Of a DNA stretch of 64,000 nt, positions 24,601 to 35,500 are shown one piece after another. The position numbers and the translations under genes are program-made. Position 1 is the first letter of the stretch; each line of letters opens with the position of its first letter. This DNA comes from Alitta virens (taxonomy: Eukaryota > Annelida > Polychaeta > Phyllodocida > Nereididae). Location: NCBI GenBank assembly GCA_932294295.1, contig OW028579.1:32437250-32501249 (forward strand), read 5' to 3'. The notes under the pieces were generated by a model. That model was not told the origin of the DNA. It ran no database searches and saw only the letters and a list, made by a program, of their open reading frames with translations.

Positions 24601-25583
24601 ATTGTCTTTAATTACACACAAATTGATATGCACATACCTTGGAAATATGTGAATTCTCTGAATTGTTCAGCTTGATTTGAGACATTTGGAGTCCAGTTTG
24701 GCTCAGACTGGCCTTGGCTAGTGTACATGAAGCTTAGAGCATAGTTGAGAAGTGAATGGAGCTCCAAGACTTTATAAGGGGACTCAAAGAACCCAGGAGG
24801 GGTGTAGTAAGGCCACCTTTTAGGGTTATATAAGGTCAATATAGATAGAAATAAATTAAATTAGGTAAATATAGAAAAAAAAGTGAAGAAAATGTTTTTT
24901 TTATGATGTTATCAAATAACATCCAGATCATAAAATCATATCATAATGTGGCCAGGTTACACGAAACTTGAAATAATACATAACCAGGCTTTGTTACCTG
25001 AATATAATTTGTTACATTATTCGTCAGAAAAAATCTGATGCTTTTCTAAAGTTCTCTGAACGTTATTGTTCTTGTTTGCAGAGAATATGAAAGTCAACTG
25101 CAACCCATATTTTGTCGAAGCATATACCAGCAGCATTATTATGCGAGAATTGTATCTAACTTTAACTTTATTTGTATCTGGCAGTCCCCAGATGGCATTC
25201 CAAATCGGCACAAGATCAGCAAGATGTTGGCGATGTTGATATGATGTTGTACCAATGGCGGTCAATATAGAAATGATGTTGGCCTGATTCGGAATGCTAT
25301 CTGCAGTATCTGGGTCTTGTCTAACTTTTTATCTGATATTTTTCAGATTCTGACACTGTTTGGTGCAGCTTACTTTGCTCAGTGGTGGCCCGCCATTGTT
25401 TCAGGCATGTGGGCATTTGTTCAGCCTATTCCAGTCCCATTCTTAATCACCTATGTCATATTCCATAACGGAGGTGGAGTCTTCAACATGCTGGCCTACA
25501 CTTACGTCAGGAGATGGTCTGGAAACTCATCAAAAAAAGAAGCGAAGTCAGAGAGCAATTCAACTCAAATCAGCACAACCTAA
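18072..25583 (+). CDS. Orphan seven-transmembrane (G-protein-coupled) receptor, three exons
   Basis: Exons 18072-18661, 19765-19999 and 25347-25583 give 354 codons including TAA. Junction phases match (2/2 and 0/0), and the first junction rebuilds a Trp codon just before a Cys. Seven hydrophobic segments are visible: three in exon 1 after a ~55-aa N-terminus with N-S-T and N-D-T sequons, then TM4 (FFAAYILPLSIMTYAI), TM5 in exon 2, and TM6 and TM7 in exon 3. A basic patch (R-R-K-I-G-E-R) precedes TM2 and a third loop rich in N, T and K separates TM5 and TM6. No DRY motif follows TM3, so it is not a typical rhodopsin-class receptor; the layout recalls cAMP-receptor-like or orphan families. The ligand is unknown. 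I chose ATG 18072 because the four codons before it do not start with ATG. Exon 2's acceptor region is tandemly multiplied. Confidence 0.82.
19387..19792 (+). repeat. 54-bp in-frame minisatellite carrying the exon-2 splice acceptor
   Basis: About seven 54-base units contain tgtatttctag|gtgcttc, i.e. the acceptor and the first bases of receptor exon 2. Candidate acceptors end at 19440, 19494, 19548, 19602, 19656 and 19764; the copy at 19710 reads TTG and lacks the AG. The frame used by the exon is open through the whole array, so each unit would add 18 residues such as CFTNIFNHELISIRCISR. Confidence 0.9.
19765..19999 (+). CDS. 7TM receptor exon 2 (extracellular loop 2, TM5, third loop)
   Basis: The start shown uses the last acceptor of the array. 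It encodes CFMNIFNPSALELLVVQGF, TM5 (IIFCANVVLYAIVWLAII), then S-A-R-R-L-K-K and a polar loop ending T-K-T-A-K before donor gtgata. Use of upstream acceptors would lengthen it by multiples of 54 bases. Confidence 0.8.
20538..20562. other. Perfect 12-bp-arm hairpin
   Basis: aatccattcgca, one T, then tgcgaatggatt: a perfect inverted repeat in the receptor intron. No poly-T tract follows, so a transcription function is not implied. Confidence 0.7.
20590..20672. mobile_element. MITE family A, diverged copy
   Basis: acccagatgtcatgccac and gtgttatgctttctgggta ends with repeated ttgaccc/acgttgacc motifs inside. A second diverged relative lies at about 20800-20910. Confidence 0.55.
22511..22882. repeat. 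62-bp tandem array (6 units) grown from a MITE-A end
   Basis: Six near-identical 62-base units start ccatcttatagccaatctaa and end agatagcattcaaaat, which is the MITE-A terminus. The final unit runs straight into the body of a MITE-A copy ending about 22994. Confidence 0.92.
22866..22994. mobile_element. MITE family A copy downstream of its amplified end
   Basis: It runs from tagatagcattcaaaattgg to tttggaatgctatctgga. Its left terminus is part of the 62-bp array. Confidence 0.85.
23824..24187. mobile_element. MITE with about 30-bp TIRs and TTAA at both ends
   Basis: ttaaagtggcactgtctgtc at the left, and caaatttgacagacagtgca followed by cctttaaag at the right, are inverted. TTAA at each end suggests a piggyBac- or Kolobok-like source. 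The interior is non-coding. Confidence 0.75.
25186..25303. mobile_element. MITE family A copy
   Basis: cccagatggcattccaaatc to attcggaatgctatctg. It ends only 43 bases before the receptor's third exon. Confidence 0.85.
25347..25583 (+). CDS. 7TM receptor exon 3 (TM6, TM7, C-tail)
   Basis: Acceptor gatatttttcag. It encodes ILTLFGAAYFAQWWPAIVSG (TM6) and PFLITYVIFHNGGGVFNMLA followed by YTYVRR (TM7 and the membrane edge), then a Ser/Lys-rich tail ending at TAA 25581-25583. Confidence 0.85.
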   Translation: MLTLFGAAYFAQWWPAIVSGMWAFVQPIPVPFLITYVIFHNGGGVFNMLAYTYVRRWSGNSSKKEAKSESNSTQISTT

Positions 25584-25614
25584 ACACTATAAAATTCACA
25601 CTCTGACAGCCATT

Positions 25615-25738
25615 TTCATAGACTTCGAAACTAAAAGCCAAGGGACGTCATGTGTATCGAGGACTCTCAATGGCTATAAGGCAGTCCCTCAGAGAATGGA
25701 AATCAAGGATTCACATGCCATCCTCTGGAATTGGCTGT
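25615..25738. mobile_element. MITE family C, partial
   Basis: ttcatagacttcgaaactaa with the gacgtcatgtg and aggactct blocks of a palindromic family also found at 35918, 40408, 47626 and 60716. Confidence 0.6.
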
Positions 25739-25739
25739 T

Positions 25740-25925
25740 AAATAAGATTGATTATTTGAATCGATTTGTGACCAACTTATATATTTTGGTGGTAAAATCA
25801 ACCGAAGTACGGATTGACTTCATAACCATATTGGTTGATATGAACCATTTCTTTAAGTCAGTTCACCGATCAGATTGTAAGTCAACCAACTACCTGGTTG
25901 ATTTAACTGATTGGTTTGTCACATA
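25740..25925. repeat. TTGGTT/AACCAA-rich fragment related to the 7.1-kb element's ends
   Basis: It repeats gttga, aaccaac and ttggtt motifs like the subterminal regions at 3725 and 10822, but has no CACTCTAAAAA terminus. Confidence 0.4.
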
Positions 25926-25944
25926 CTGACTATAACATGGGATT

Positions 25945-27537
25945 TAAACAACCAATGTATTTTAAATAATAAGCGTAGAATACATAGCAAGATGACGGAA
26001 TACCTCTCAACACAAGCTCATAAAGCGCTCTTTGCACTGCAAGGTGATTCAAAACAAGCATTAGGAAAAATCGATCCCATGCTATCTCTTCGAATGTTTG
26101 ATACCTATATTTTACCTATCCTGGAGTACAATAGTGAAATATGGACAAGTGAAAAATCTATGCCTGAATTAGAAAATTTGCAACTTGCATATCTTAAAAA
26201 CATATTAGGAGTTAGAAAACAAACACCATCTTTAGCAGTCTATGGTGAAACAGGTAGATTCCCATTGCATGTCAGACAGAAAATTAGAATGGTGAATTAC
26301 TGGATAAGATTGGAAAGAGCACCTGATGACAGTTTACTTAAGAAATGTTTAAATTTTCAGAAGGAAATTTATGTGAATGCAGTAAATGGAAATAACTGGT
26401 TCAGTAAAGTGTGTCATGTATTAAATAACTGCAACATTGAATATGATATTAGTAACCTCAGAAACTTTGACATTGATAATATCTCTAACACAGTGAAACT
26501 AAGACTCTATGAAGCCGAACATGAGCGACTTATAAATGCAATAAATGACAGTTCACAACAACCAAAACTTAGGACATATAAACTATTTAAAACTGATTGT
26601 AGAATAGAACCTTATCTTGAATTGCAACAAATTCGCAAAGTGTTAACTAAAATAGCTAGATTTAGGACAAGTTCACATAGCCTGAAGATTGAAACAGGTC
26701 GACACCATAAACCAATAATTCCTGCTCCAAATAGAATATGTGAAAAGTGTACGTTAAACTTTGTAGAAGACGAAATTCACTGTTTGATTGTCTGTCCTGG
26801 TAATGAGCAACACCGTGTTAACCTTTTTTTGAATGCAACTAAATTTATTAACAATTTCTTGTCTCTAGATGATATAACTAAGTTTACAGCAATAATGACA
26901 AACAAGGAACCTGAGTTATTAATTAGTTTAGGAAAGTTTCTCCTTCAAGCTGATGTGTAGAGAAAACCATCTCCTGTATCCACACAGTTATTAATTTAGT
27001 TTATTAGTTTATTAGTTATGATGTGCTTGTCATGTTTTGGACTTTGAGAGTGAAATGTTTTTATTAGCGGCTTGTATTTTTTTCTATTGTGTATGTGGAT
27101 TTTAAACACGTATTATAAGTTAACTTGGTGGCTGGAACCTTGATTATTGAAATTTTATTGCTTTCTGTACTTACATTAATGTCTCTTTCATGTTATCTTT
27201 TAACTGAATGACATATGTATCATTTATGATATTTTACATGTCAATAAAATCTATATATATATTTAAAGTGCACGAATTTGACGTTGTGTACAGTAACATT
27301 GTCTAGACTAAAGATTAGACTAAAGATTAGACTAAAGATTAGACTAAAGATGTCAAGAGACAATGTGAGAAATTTGACATCATGGTTTAATGTAACTTTG
27401 TGTTTTAATATTTTATCAATTGTTTTAAAATTACTGTACTATTTATTATGTTTTATTGTATTGTATGGGCCACATGTAAAACAGTCTTGTACTGATGGTG
27501 CTACCCATGCAAAACATGTTCAAATAAATAAATAAAT
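25945..27537 (+). mobile_element. 5'-truncated non-LTR retrotransposon (CR1/L2-like), 3' part
   Basis: An open frame ending TAG at 26958-26960 encodes the region after the reverse-transcriptase palm: MLSLRMFDTYILPILEYNSE and ELENLQLAYLKNILGVRKQT, then a C-terminal zinc motif CEKCTLNFVEDEIHCLIVC. The catalytic F-A-D-D part is missing. A 3' UTR with a 12-bp repeat (attagactaaag, about 27303-27350) ends in an (aaat)n tail at about 27520-27537. The frame has no internal stop over about 330 codons, so insertion is fairly recent. It sits in the 3' flank of the receptor gene. Confidence 0.82.
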
Positions 27538-29491
27538 ATGGCAAGTTGATAACATGAGAAATTCCCGGATAGGATGCTTATAATTCAACAGCGTCATGAA
27601 AAGTGTGGTAAATATATACAATATAATTTTATTGACAGACGATGTCAGACAAGACATATATGTCACAAGTACAAAAGATAAAAATAAATAAAAGCAAACA
27701 GAAAATAATCAATAATAGGGAATACAACAAAGACTATAGTTGCAGATGGTTTCAGCCACCAAATGTAAGTATTTACATAGAAGTTAACATTACTTCAGCT
27801 GTTTATCCACTTATAAAATCATGCATATATCCCATATAGTAAATTGAAAGTTATATTCAGTAGCACAAGTAGTACTGTGTAATAAAGTAGCATTCAAAAA
27901 TACAAATATTCAGTTTCTCTTTTTCTTTCATATCTGAGCTCAAATTAAATTTGGAACACACACTGTAGTGCTACCATAATGATGTGTTAATGGATGGAGC
28001 CTGTTTTGGTCACAATTTAGATGGCATTGCTTGGTTTGTGATGGAATTCCATTTCCACTGACTGTCCAGCAGTGTGATTAAACAATTTGGTATGAAGGCA
28101 GAAACATAGGGGAAAGCAAAGTGGGAGTACTGGGAAAACCTGCCTACACTGTCCCTACAGCTAAAATGATATTGGTATAACTCTGAATTGGGTCACATGA
28201 CTCCTGTGTGATCCCAAACTGATGTTTGCAAGGAAGGCAGTGAATTTTTCTTTTTTTTCTTTTTTGGTGTAAATAAATAACATTTCAAACTGATTTAGGT
28301 TAGATGAGAAATAAACATTTTATAATTAGCACATAATCTGAGTACAACCCTGCGATCGACATATTATTCTTGCCAAATGGCATGCAGAAAAAAAAAGATT
28401 GGATTATCTTTTAGGCAGGTGCTTTTGGGAAAACTAGGCCACCTCAGGCAAGGAGGACTGGGCGTTTTTTCTAGGTATCCTTCTTTGAAGTAAATGCAGC
28501 AAAACCTTTCATATATAAGGAATCACAAACTAACTGGCATTGCTAATTAGGTTCAGACACTAGCTTACACATGGGAAAGGATGGAATTTGTAGATGGAAT
28601 TTTTTGAGGGCTTCAAAGTTTACATAAATTAAAAAAAAAATGTTATTAACTGACGGAGTGGGGCCCTTTTTTCTGAAATACAATTTTCTCGATAAACAAG
28701 AAATGGTTGGGAAATCCTTCCAAAAGACACCTTAAATTATTGGAGGAATACGTATAGTATAATTTAGAAACAAAAGTTGTGACTAAATTTCAGGAACGAA
28801 CCCCCTTTTTAATCATTGACTTCACATTTTTGTTGAAAGTGACAAATTTGGGGGCAAATCGCTTTACAATCGAACCCGCTTATAACGGTTCATTTGGGGC
28901 AGTCAAAAGTATGCTTCAAACCGGGTTTCGGTATATTGTATAACACTGAAATCATCACATATCCAACTTTATTTTCATCAGTACACTTGCGCCGTTGCAT
29001 GTTCGATCCGGCAAATTTTTTAAAGGATATTTATTGAGTTAACAAAATATATATATGCATTTATAAACATTTCAGATGTATAAAACACAGTTACAGCTTC
29101 CCGTCCTAAATTCAGTTCATGCAATATGAGACCATAAAAACATAAAAATTAGATTAACTAATGAAGTATGATGTTCAGTAATCCTATGCTTGTCATAGAC
29201 ATCCTGCGCAGTGTATAATGATTTAGCTTCAATTTCACACGACACGCTTTGAATATTAATTAGATCATTTGGCAACTTCAATCCAAATTCAAAACTGTTG
29301 CAAAACTTTGTGTTTATGCAAAGCCAGCAGATTAGCGTAATTATTGATAATCATAAAAAAATTCGGCGTTTATGCACAGCTAATTAAATGCTATCAATAT
29401 ATACCCTCAACTAACATTATATTCATATTGAACTTGTGTCAGTATGGAGAGGCCAATGTGGTTGTGAGATTTTCAAAAAGATAACTTTAAG
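27538..29491. other. Intergenic region upstream of the SCO-spondin-like gene
   Basis: AT-rich with no convincing exon or repeat family. A short upstream ATG frame (29444-29467, 7 codons plus TGA) precedes the start codon of the next gene. No clear TATA box was identified. Confidence 0.5.
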
Positions 29492-29580
29492 ATGGCTTCC
29501 AAAATGGCGACTGGAGAGGTCATCACATGCCTCACCTTCATACTTATTTTGTTTTGGAAACCTCAGCTGACTTCGGGAAG
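29492..29580 (+). CDS. sspo: sspo-like exon 1: signal peptide
   Basis: ATG in the context taagATGG. It encodes [20 protein letters not shown], then FWKPQLTSG, a hydrophobic secretion signal with likely cleavage near the end. The donor is AG|GTAAGG, phase 2. Confidence 0.75.
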
Positions 29581-32500
29581 GTAAGGCTTTTAAGATATAC
29601 CACTAGCTGTAAACTTGGGATTACCATATAATGTATATATTATGTCATGATATAGCATATTTAACTAGCTCAAGAGATTATTTTATTAATCAGAAAGGTA
29701 TTACAACGTAAAAACACACAAGCAAAATAATATATACTGCATTTTAGCAAAAAACTTCCCAAGGGTAATATATTTTAAAGAACAACTTTATCAATACAAA
29801 ACTTAACATTAATAATAGCTACGCCACTTCTAGAAAGTATTATCTCAGGTAAATGTCATGTGTCTCCTTATCATCAAACGAAACTTCACAATGATGTCTC
29901 CTACTGTTCACCAGACGATTTACAGACTGATTTGGCAGATGCAGCTGGGTGGCCTTACTTCAACTTCAACTTTTTTATTTATCATATTTGACCGAAGAAT
30001 AAGAAATTTGTTTTATGATACAATTATGTGACAGGAGATCCTGCAAGGCATCTTTCTGATGCCGCTCACGCAGGACCACCCTGAAAAGTACATTTTGTGC
30101 ATACATTGTCAATTCCATATTAACCAGCTCTGCTGAAGGTCCTGGGACCCGGGTTCGATCCCAATCCTGGGCATTCTTCGTGAGCTACATCCCAGCTGGA
30201 TGTCAATCACATGAGACGTTAAATTGGAGGTGCCTTGTGTCTTTGCTGAGGCAAATAAAAGACCCCACTCATGGGGTAAATGTGTAACATGTTGTGGTCG
30301 CCAAACCGTATCATCTCATCATCACGTCTGCCTCTGGCAGCTGGTCTTATAAGCTGACTAAGCTTCAGATCCAGTAGCATTGAGACATTAGACACATCCA
30401 GTTATTAAGGTCATGGATGCAGGATGACTAACTTCAACATGACAACCCAACTGATCCAAAATACTTTTATAGGATTTTAAGTCTGGGGCGAGTGCAGGCC
30501 AGCCTCCTACAGACATGTAGCAAGGATGCAAACTTGATGAGCTGGGGAATTTTCATCCATGGAGATTAAGTCAGGCTTGTGTTGCTCAGACAGAGGTTAT
30601 CTCCACATGACATAGTAATTAGCATAGTGTTCCCTTTGAAGTCTCCCACAGTGTTACTGCCCATTATTTCTGCTCAGGGTGAAGTGACTTTCATCAGAGA
30701 ACAATTCCGATGCCCACTGGTTCGTCTTCTAATGCAAATGCTCTCAAACCCTGTGAGACGATGATGCTTGAGTCGAGCATTGTTGTCAGGTACCATTGCA
30801 GGTCATCCAGTATGTAGTCCTTATGGATGCAAGTTCCAAATAGTCTAACATGGCATTTTAGTCCCTCTCACCTCCCTCAATTGTGCCTGCAGTTGAGAAA
30901 CACTGGTTATCCTTTTTTTGTAAGACATTGTTCACATTAAAATGGTCATCATCACAGACTGAGAAGTAGATTATGGCATTGTCCAAACGCATGGAAAACG
31001 CACGTAGCACATTTGGCCATGTATGATAATATAATATACCATAATATAAACTGCTTAATATTTGTTTTATGACTGTTCTTTTTATTGACGTCTACTCATT
31101 GCATTTGTTTAATACCTAGTATGACTGTCAACAAACGATGCTGAGAGTAAGACACAAGGTTACTACTCTCCATTAAAGTAGATCATAGAATAACTTTACT
31201 CACTGCAGATGGTACCGTTAGTCGGAGTGTACTCTTTTGTTGAAATATTTTTGACATAGGGCTCTATTCCACCTGCAGGCTGATTCACATTTTACCTAAG
31301 TGGTCTGTTCAATATGGCTACAACTAATTTACCATTCAGCATAACATCTCAGATAGCATTCCTAATCGTATCAAGGTCAGCGTGAGGTCAGTGATGTCAA
31401 AACGGTGTTGGACTGACAGCGGCCAATATAGAAACGATGCTGGCCTGATTTGGAATGCTATCTGGGATATAATTTTGGCTTGATGTCAGCCCCAGATAGC
31501 ATTCCAAATTGGGACATCAATATTGGCCACCGTTGGTACAACATCGTATCAATATTGCTGTTGTTGTGCCAATAACGTGATCTGATCTAGTATGTTATCA
31601 ATTATTCTCCCTGATAACGTGGTCCGAAATCGCCCACATAGGGCCAGCATCAATCCAATGTCAGATGCTATCTGGATTTGGGTACGGCATCACCCACAGA
31701 TCGGGTCAACATTGTTGCAATGTTGGCCTTCATTGGCCGACTTCATGCTGACGTTGCGCCAATGTAGCATGTTATGTTGGACCTTGGGGCAACATTGTGC
31801 CAACATTGGGCCAACCTAGCATGTTATCTGGGAATGTACTTTATACAACTATAAGTAATTCATTTGGCATATCTACTAATTTTGTTTGATTGTTTGATTA
31901 GTCTAACTGCTATTTTTATGCAAAAATTGTACTGAGGGAGATAACACGTATCAATTAAACCTTCTGTTTTTCAGTTTCTGCACAGTGTCTGAAACCACAA
32001 AGGAAACCAAAACAAGACCCTGCAATGAAGCATACGATCTGGCCATCCAGGGCTTCTCCTTGGAGTCCCAATGTGCCAGCCATTTTACGCCAAAGAAAGA
32101 AAAAGATAAAGAAAGCGGAGAGAAGAGTACTCAAGAAAGTAGTGAAGAAAGTATAAAGGAAATTAGTAGTGAAAGTAGCGAGGAAAAGAAGGAAAAGAAG
32201 GAAAATGAAACTAAAGGAAGTGAAGAAAAGAGTAAAGAAAGTAGTGAAGAAAAGAGCAAGGAAAATAGTAAGGAAAGTAGTGAGGAAAAGAAGGAAAATG
32301 AAACTAAAGGAAGTGAAGAAGAGAGTAAGGAAAGTAGTGAAAAACAGAGCAAGGAAAGTAGTAAGGAAAGTAGCGAGGAAAAGAAGGAAAATGAAACTAA
32401 AGGAAGTGAAGAAGAGAGTAAGGAAAGTAGTGAAAAACAGAGCAAGGAAAGTAGTAAGGAAGGTAGCGAGGAAAAGAAGGAAAATGAAACTAAAGGAAGT

Positions 32501-35500
32501 GAAGACAAAAGTAAGGAAAGTAGTGAAGAACAGAGCAAGGAAAGTAGTAAGGAAAGAAGCGAGGAAAAGAAGGAAAAAGAAACCAAGGAAAGTGGCAAGA
32601 CAAATGACAAGGAAAGTAGCAAGGAAAGCGAAGAAAACAAGGAAAGTGACAAGGAAGAGGAAAAATCATGTTCTTTTTACAGGTAAAAATCGATCAAAAT
32701 TCTACTGGATATCTTAATTATTTTTAAGTTGATCAACATTGACCTCTGATAATTCCACTTACTGCCATTTCAAGAAAATTCTATGGTATCAAAGTGAATA
32801 AAATTGTACATACATACTATAGTATGATGCTATTTCTTCAATTTTAGATATCAAACAAAGAAAGTGAGCAAATGCTGCCCTGGTTTCGCCGGAGAAGATT
32901 GCAATACAGGTAACTACAGCAAATATATCTTCTTGATAGGCACAACTGGCTAAAGTATGACATGGGACATGTCAAGGAAATTGAAAATGTAACATTTCTC
33001 TCGGAATCACAGAGTTTACTGGAGAATCTCAAAATCAACAGTCGAGCTTCAGTAGGCCCCAACTGTAATATTGTAACAGAAATAATAACAAAATCTCAGA
33101 TAATACTGAACAAATTGCAGATTTTAAGGTGAGACGAAGCATAATTAAAAATGCTCTAATCTGGTCGAAGCAACACAAAACATTTATCAGTTTGAAGGTG
33201 ATTTGCAGAATGTCGTCTAATATAAGAATTGAGAGTGGTGGCTCCAATAAGAACTACTAGAGAAAAAGGTTAATGCTGCAACTGATGAATTGGCATGCAG
33301 CTTGAACACTGTAAATTGTTTTTCAGTTACCTGTGTCTCACCATGTTTAAACGGAGGTAGCTGTTTCGCTGGTGTTTGTGTTTGTCCAGGTGAATACCAG
33401 GGGACCTACTGTCAGGAATTGGTTGATGGTGAGTTATATGTATTAGTTATATCCGTTTGGCGTGAGTTATATGTATTAGTTATATCCGTTTGGCGTGAGT
33501 TATATGTATTAGTTATATCTGTTTGGCGTGAGTTATATGTATAGTTATATCTGTTCGGCGTGAGTTATATGTATTAGTTATATCCGTTCGGCATGAGTTA
33601 TATGTATTAGTTATATCTGTTAGGCATGAGTTATATGTATTAGTTATATCTGTTTGGCGTGAGTTATACGTATTAGTTATATCCGTTTGGCGTGAGTTAT
33701 ATGTATTAGTTATATCCGTTCGGCATGAGTTATATGTATTAGTTATATCTGTTCGGCGTGAGTTATATGTATTAGTTATATCCGTTTGGCGTGAGTTATA
33801 TGTATTAGTTATATCCGTTCGGCGTGAGTTATATGTATTAGTTATATCCGTTTGGCGTGAGTTATATGTATTAGTTATATCTGTTTAGCGTGAGTTATAT
33901 GAATTAGTTATATTCGTTTAGCGTGAGTTATATATGAATTAGTTATATTTGTTCGGCATCAGGATATAACCAAAATATTTAGTTAACTCCAGACTATGAG
34001 GGATATAACTCCATTAGACGTATTTACTAATTTGTTTGTTTTGTTATGTTTTACTGCCTTTCTGATGCAAAACAAGTTCAGTTTGCACACAGGAGGGAGT
34101 TAAAAAACATTTTCGTCGGCTATTGCCCGCTCAGAACAATAGGTAAATAGTGTTAGTATAATTATAGGTTATCACATGGCAAGGGGCAGTATCTTTTTAT
34201 CCCCGTAATAATGACGTAGAATCAGAGTGTAGTTTAATGTTTACCAGTCATTTGAGTGCCTCATGCTCAGCCTCTGTAGTTTGTGGCCATGGTTCAATAA
34301 GCACGCGGCTTGACTGGCATCAAACAGTAAAACATAACTATTTGATTTGACTCCATAAGTTGACTCTGCCAGCCAATCACAGGCTACTGACTACAACAAA
34401 ATGTGTGAAATAATAAGCATCAATGGTTTCACAGCTCCAATAACACAGCCAATGACCAGACCAACGTTCAGCGGGGTCATGGACGAAAAGTCCAGTAATT
34501 GTCCAGTAATAGATTTATAATTCACACATATTGGACATCAACTGGATAAATTTTGAGACAGACAAAACTAGATATTACATGCAATCACATATATACACAA
34601 ATGCATGCAAAAAAACCACTAAAACACAATAGGGACCATTGCCAACCCTATGGGTATGTCTGGCCTATGACAAGTCAGCCCAATTGTTATGTTAGGCCAA
34701 AGGCATGGTTGTCTACTTATCTTGGTGGCCCAATGTTGGCCCACTGCTGTCTTACTATTGCAGTTGACCCAACATTGGCTCAGTAACTGATTAGCCCATT
34801 GTTGGCCCAAAATTGGCTCACTGTTTTGTCACTCAATGTTGGCTCATTGATCGATTGGCCCATTGTGGACCCATATGGTGGTCCAATGTTGGCCCACAGT
34901 CTGATAAGCCCAGCCTATAATGACAACCCATTGTCTGGGTAGCCTAGGTTAGTCCAATGTGGCCCACTGGTGGCCCATTTTCTAGTTTGCCCTATGTCGC
35001 CTGCTTCCAATGCTATACAAAAGTGGTTATACATAGAAATGGAATTTTTATTAATGGATTATCCGGATCTCCCCTAAAATGTAATCACTTCTGTTAGACA
35101 TTATACCTTATGCCCACCAAAATTTATCCAAATCCACCAAAAAGTATAGTGTCATCCCAATCATCCCATGCAAACAAACTGCATTGATATCACTATCCTT
35201 GCATTAATTAATTGATATCTACGGCACCTGCATGATGTCATGTTCAGACCATTCCATCACAAGCCGGACGATTAAACCAATCATATTGCAGAATACACCA
35301 TGTGATGTCATGCTTAGCAAGCAAAAAAAAATTTTTTCAATTTATTAAGGGGATGATAATATTATAGTACTTAGACATTCAATGTGCCTGTAGAAAATGA
35401 ACATGCTTCAATCAACCAGCATTTCTGGAAAAAAACAACCAAAAAAAAAACAAGTTTTCTTTTAGAAGTGTTCGTTTGCATGGGTGAGCTAAGACGGACT

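Larger units (their letters stand above)
20000..25346 (+). other. Receptor intron 2, 5.3 kb, repeat-filled
   Basis: No exon evidence was found inside. It holds MITE-A copies (20590, 22883-22994, 25186), the 62-bp array at 22511, a hairpin at 20538, a TTAA-flanked MITE (23824) and a GGGGCGTTCACACT-type repeat fragment at about 21215-21700 rich in ACGTATG/CATACGT motifs. Confidence 0.7.

Noticed and set aside
25740..25925. A second copy of the 7.1-kb element's end
   Set aside because: It shares the TTGGTT motif density but lacks the CACTCTAAAAA terminus, so I kept it only as a low-confidence related fragment.
32131..32652. - strand Leu/Ser-rich open frame across the EMI exon
   Set aside because: It is the antisense shadow of the Ser/Lys/Glu repeat; the + strand frame is fixed by flanking EMI cysteines and splice phase.
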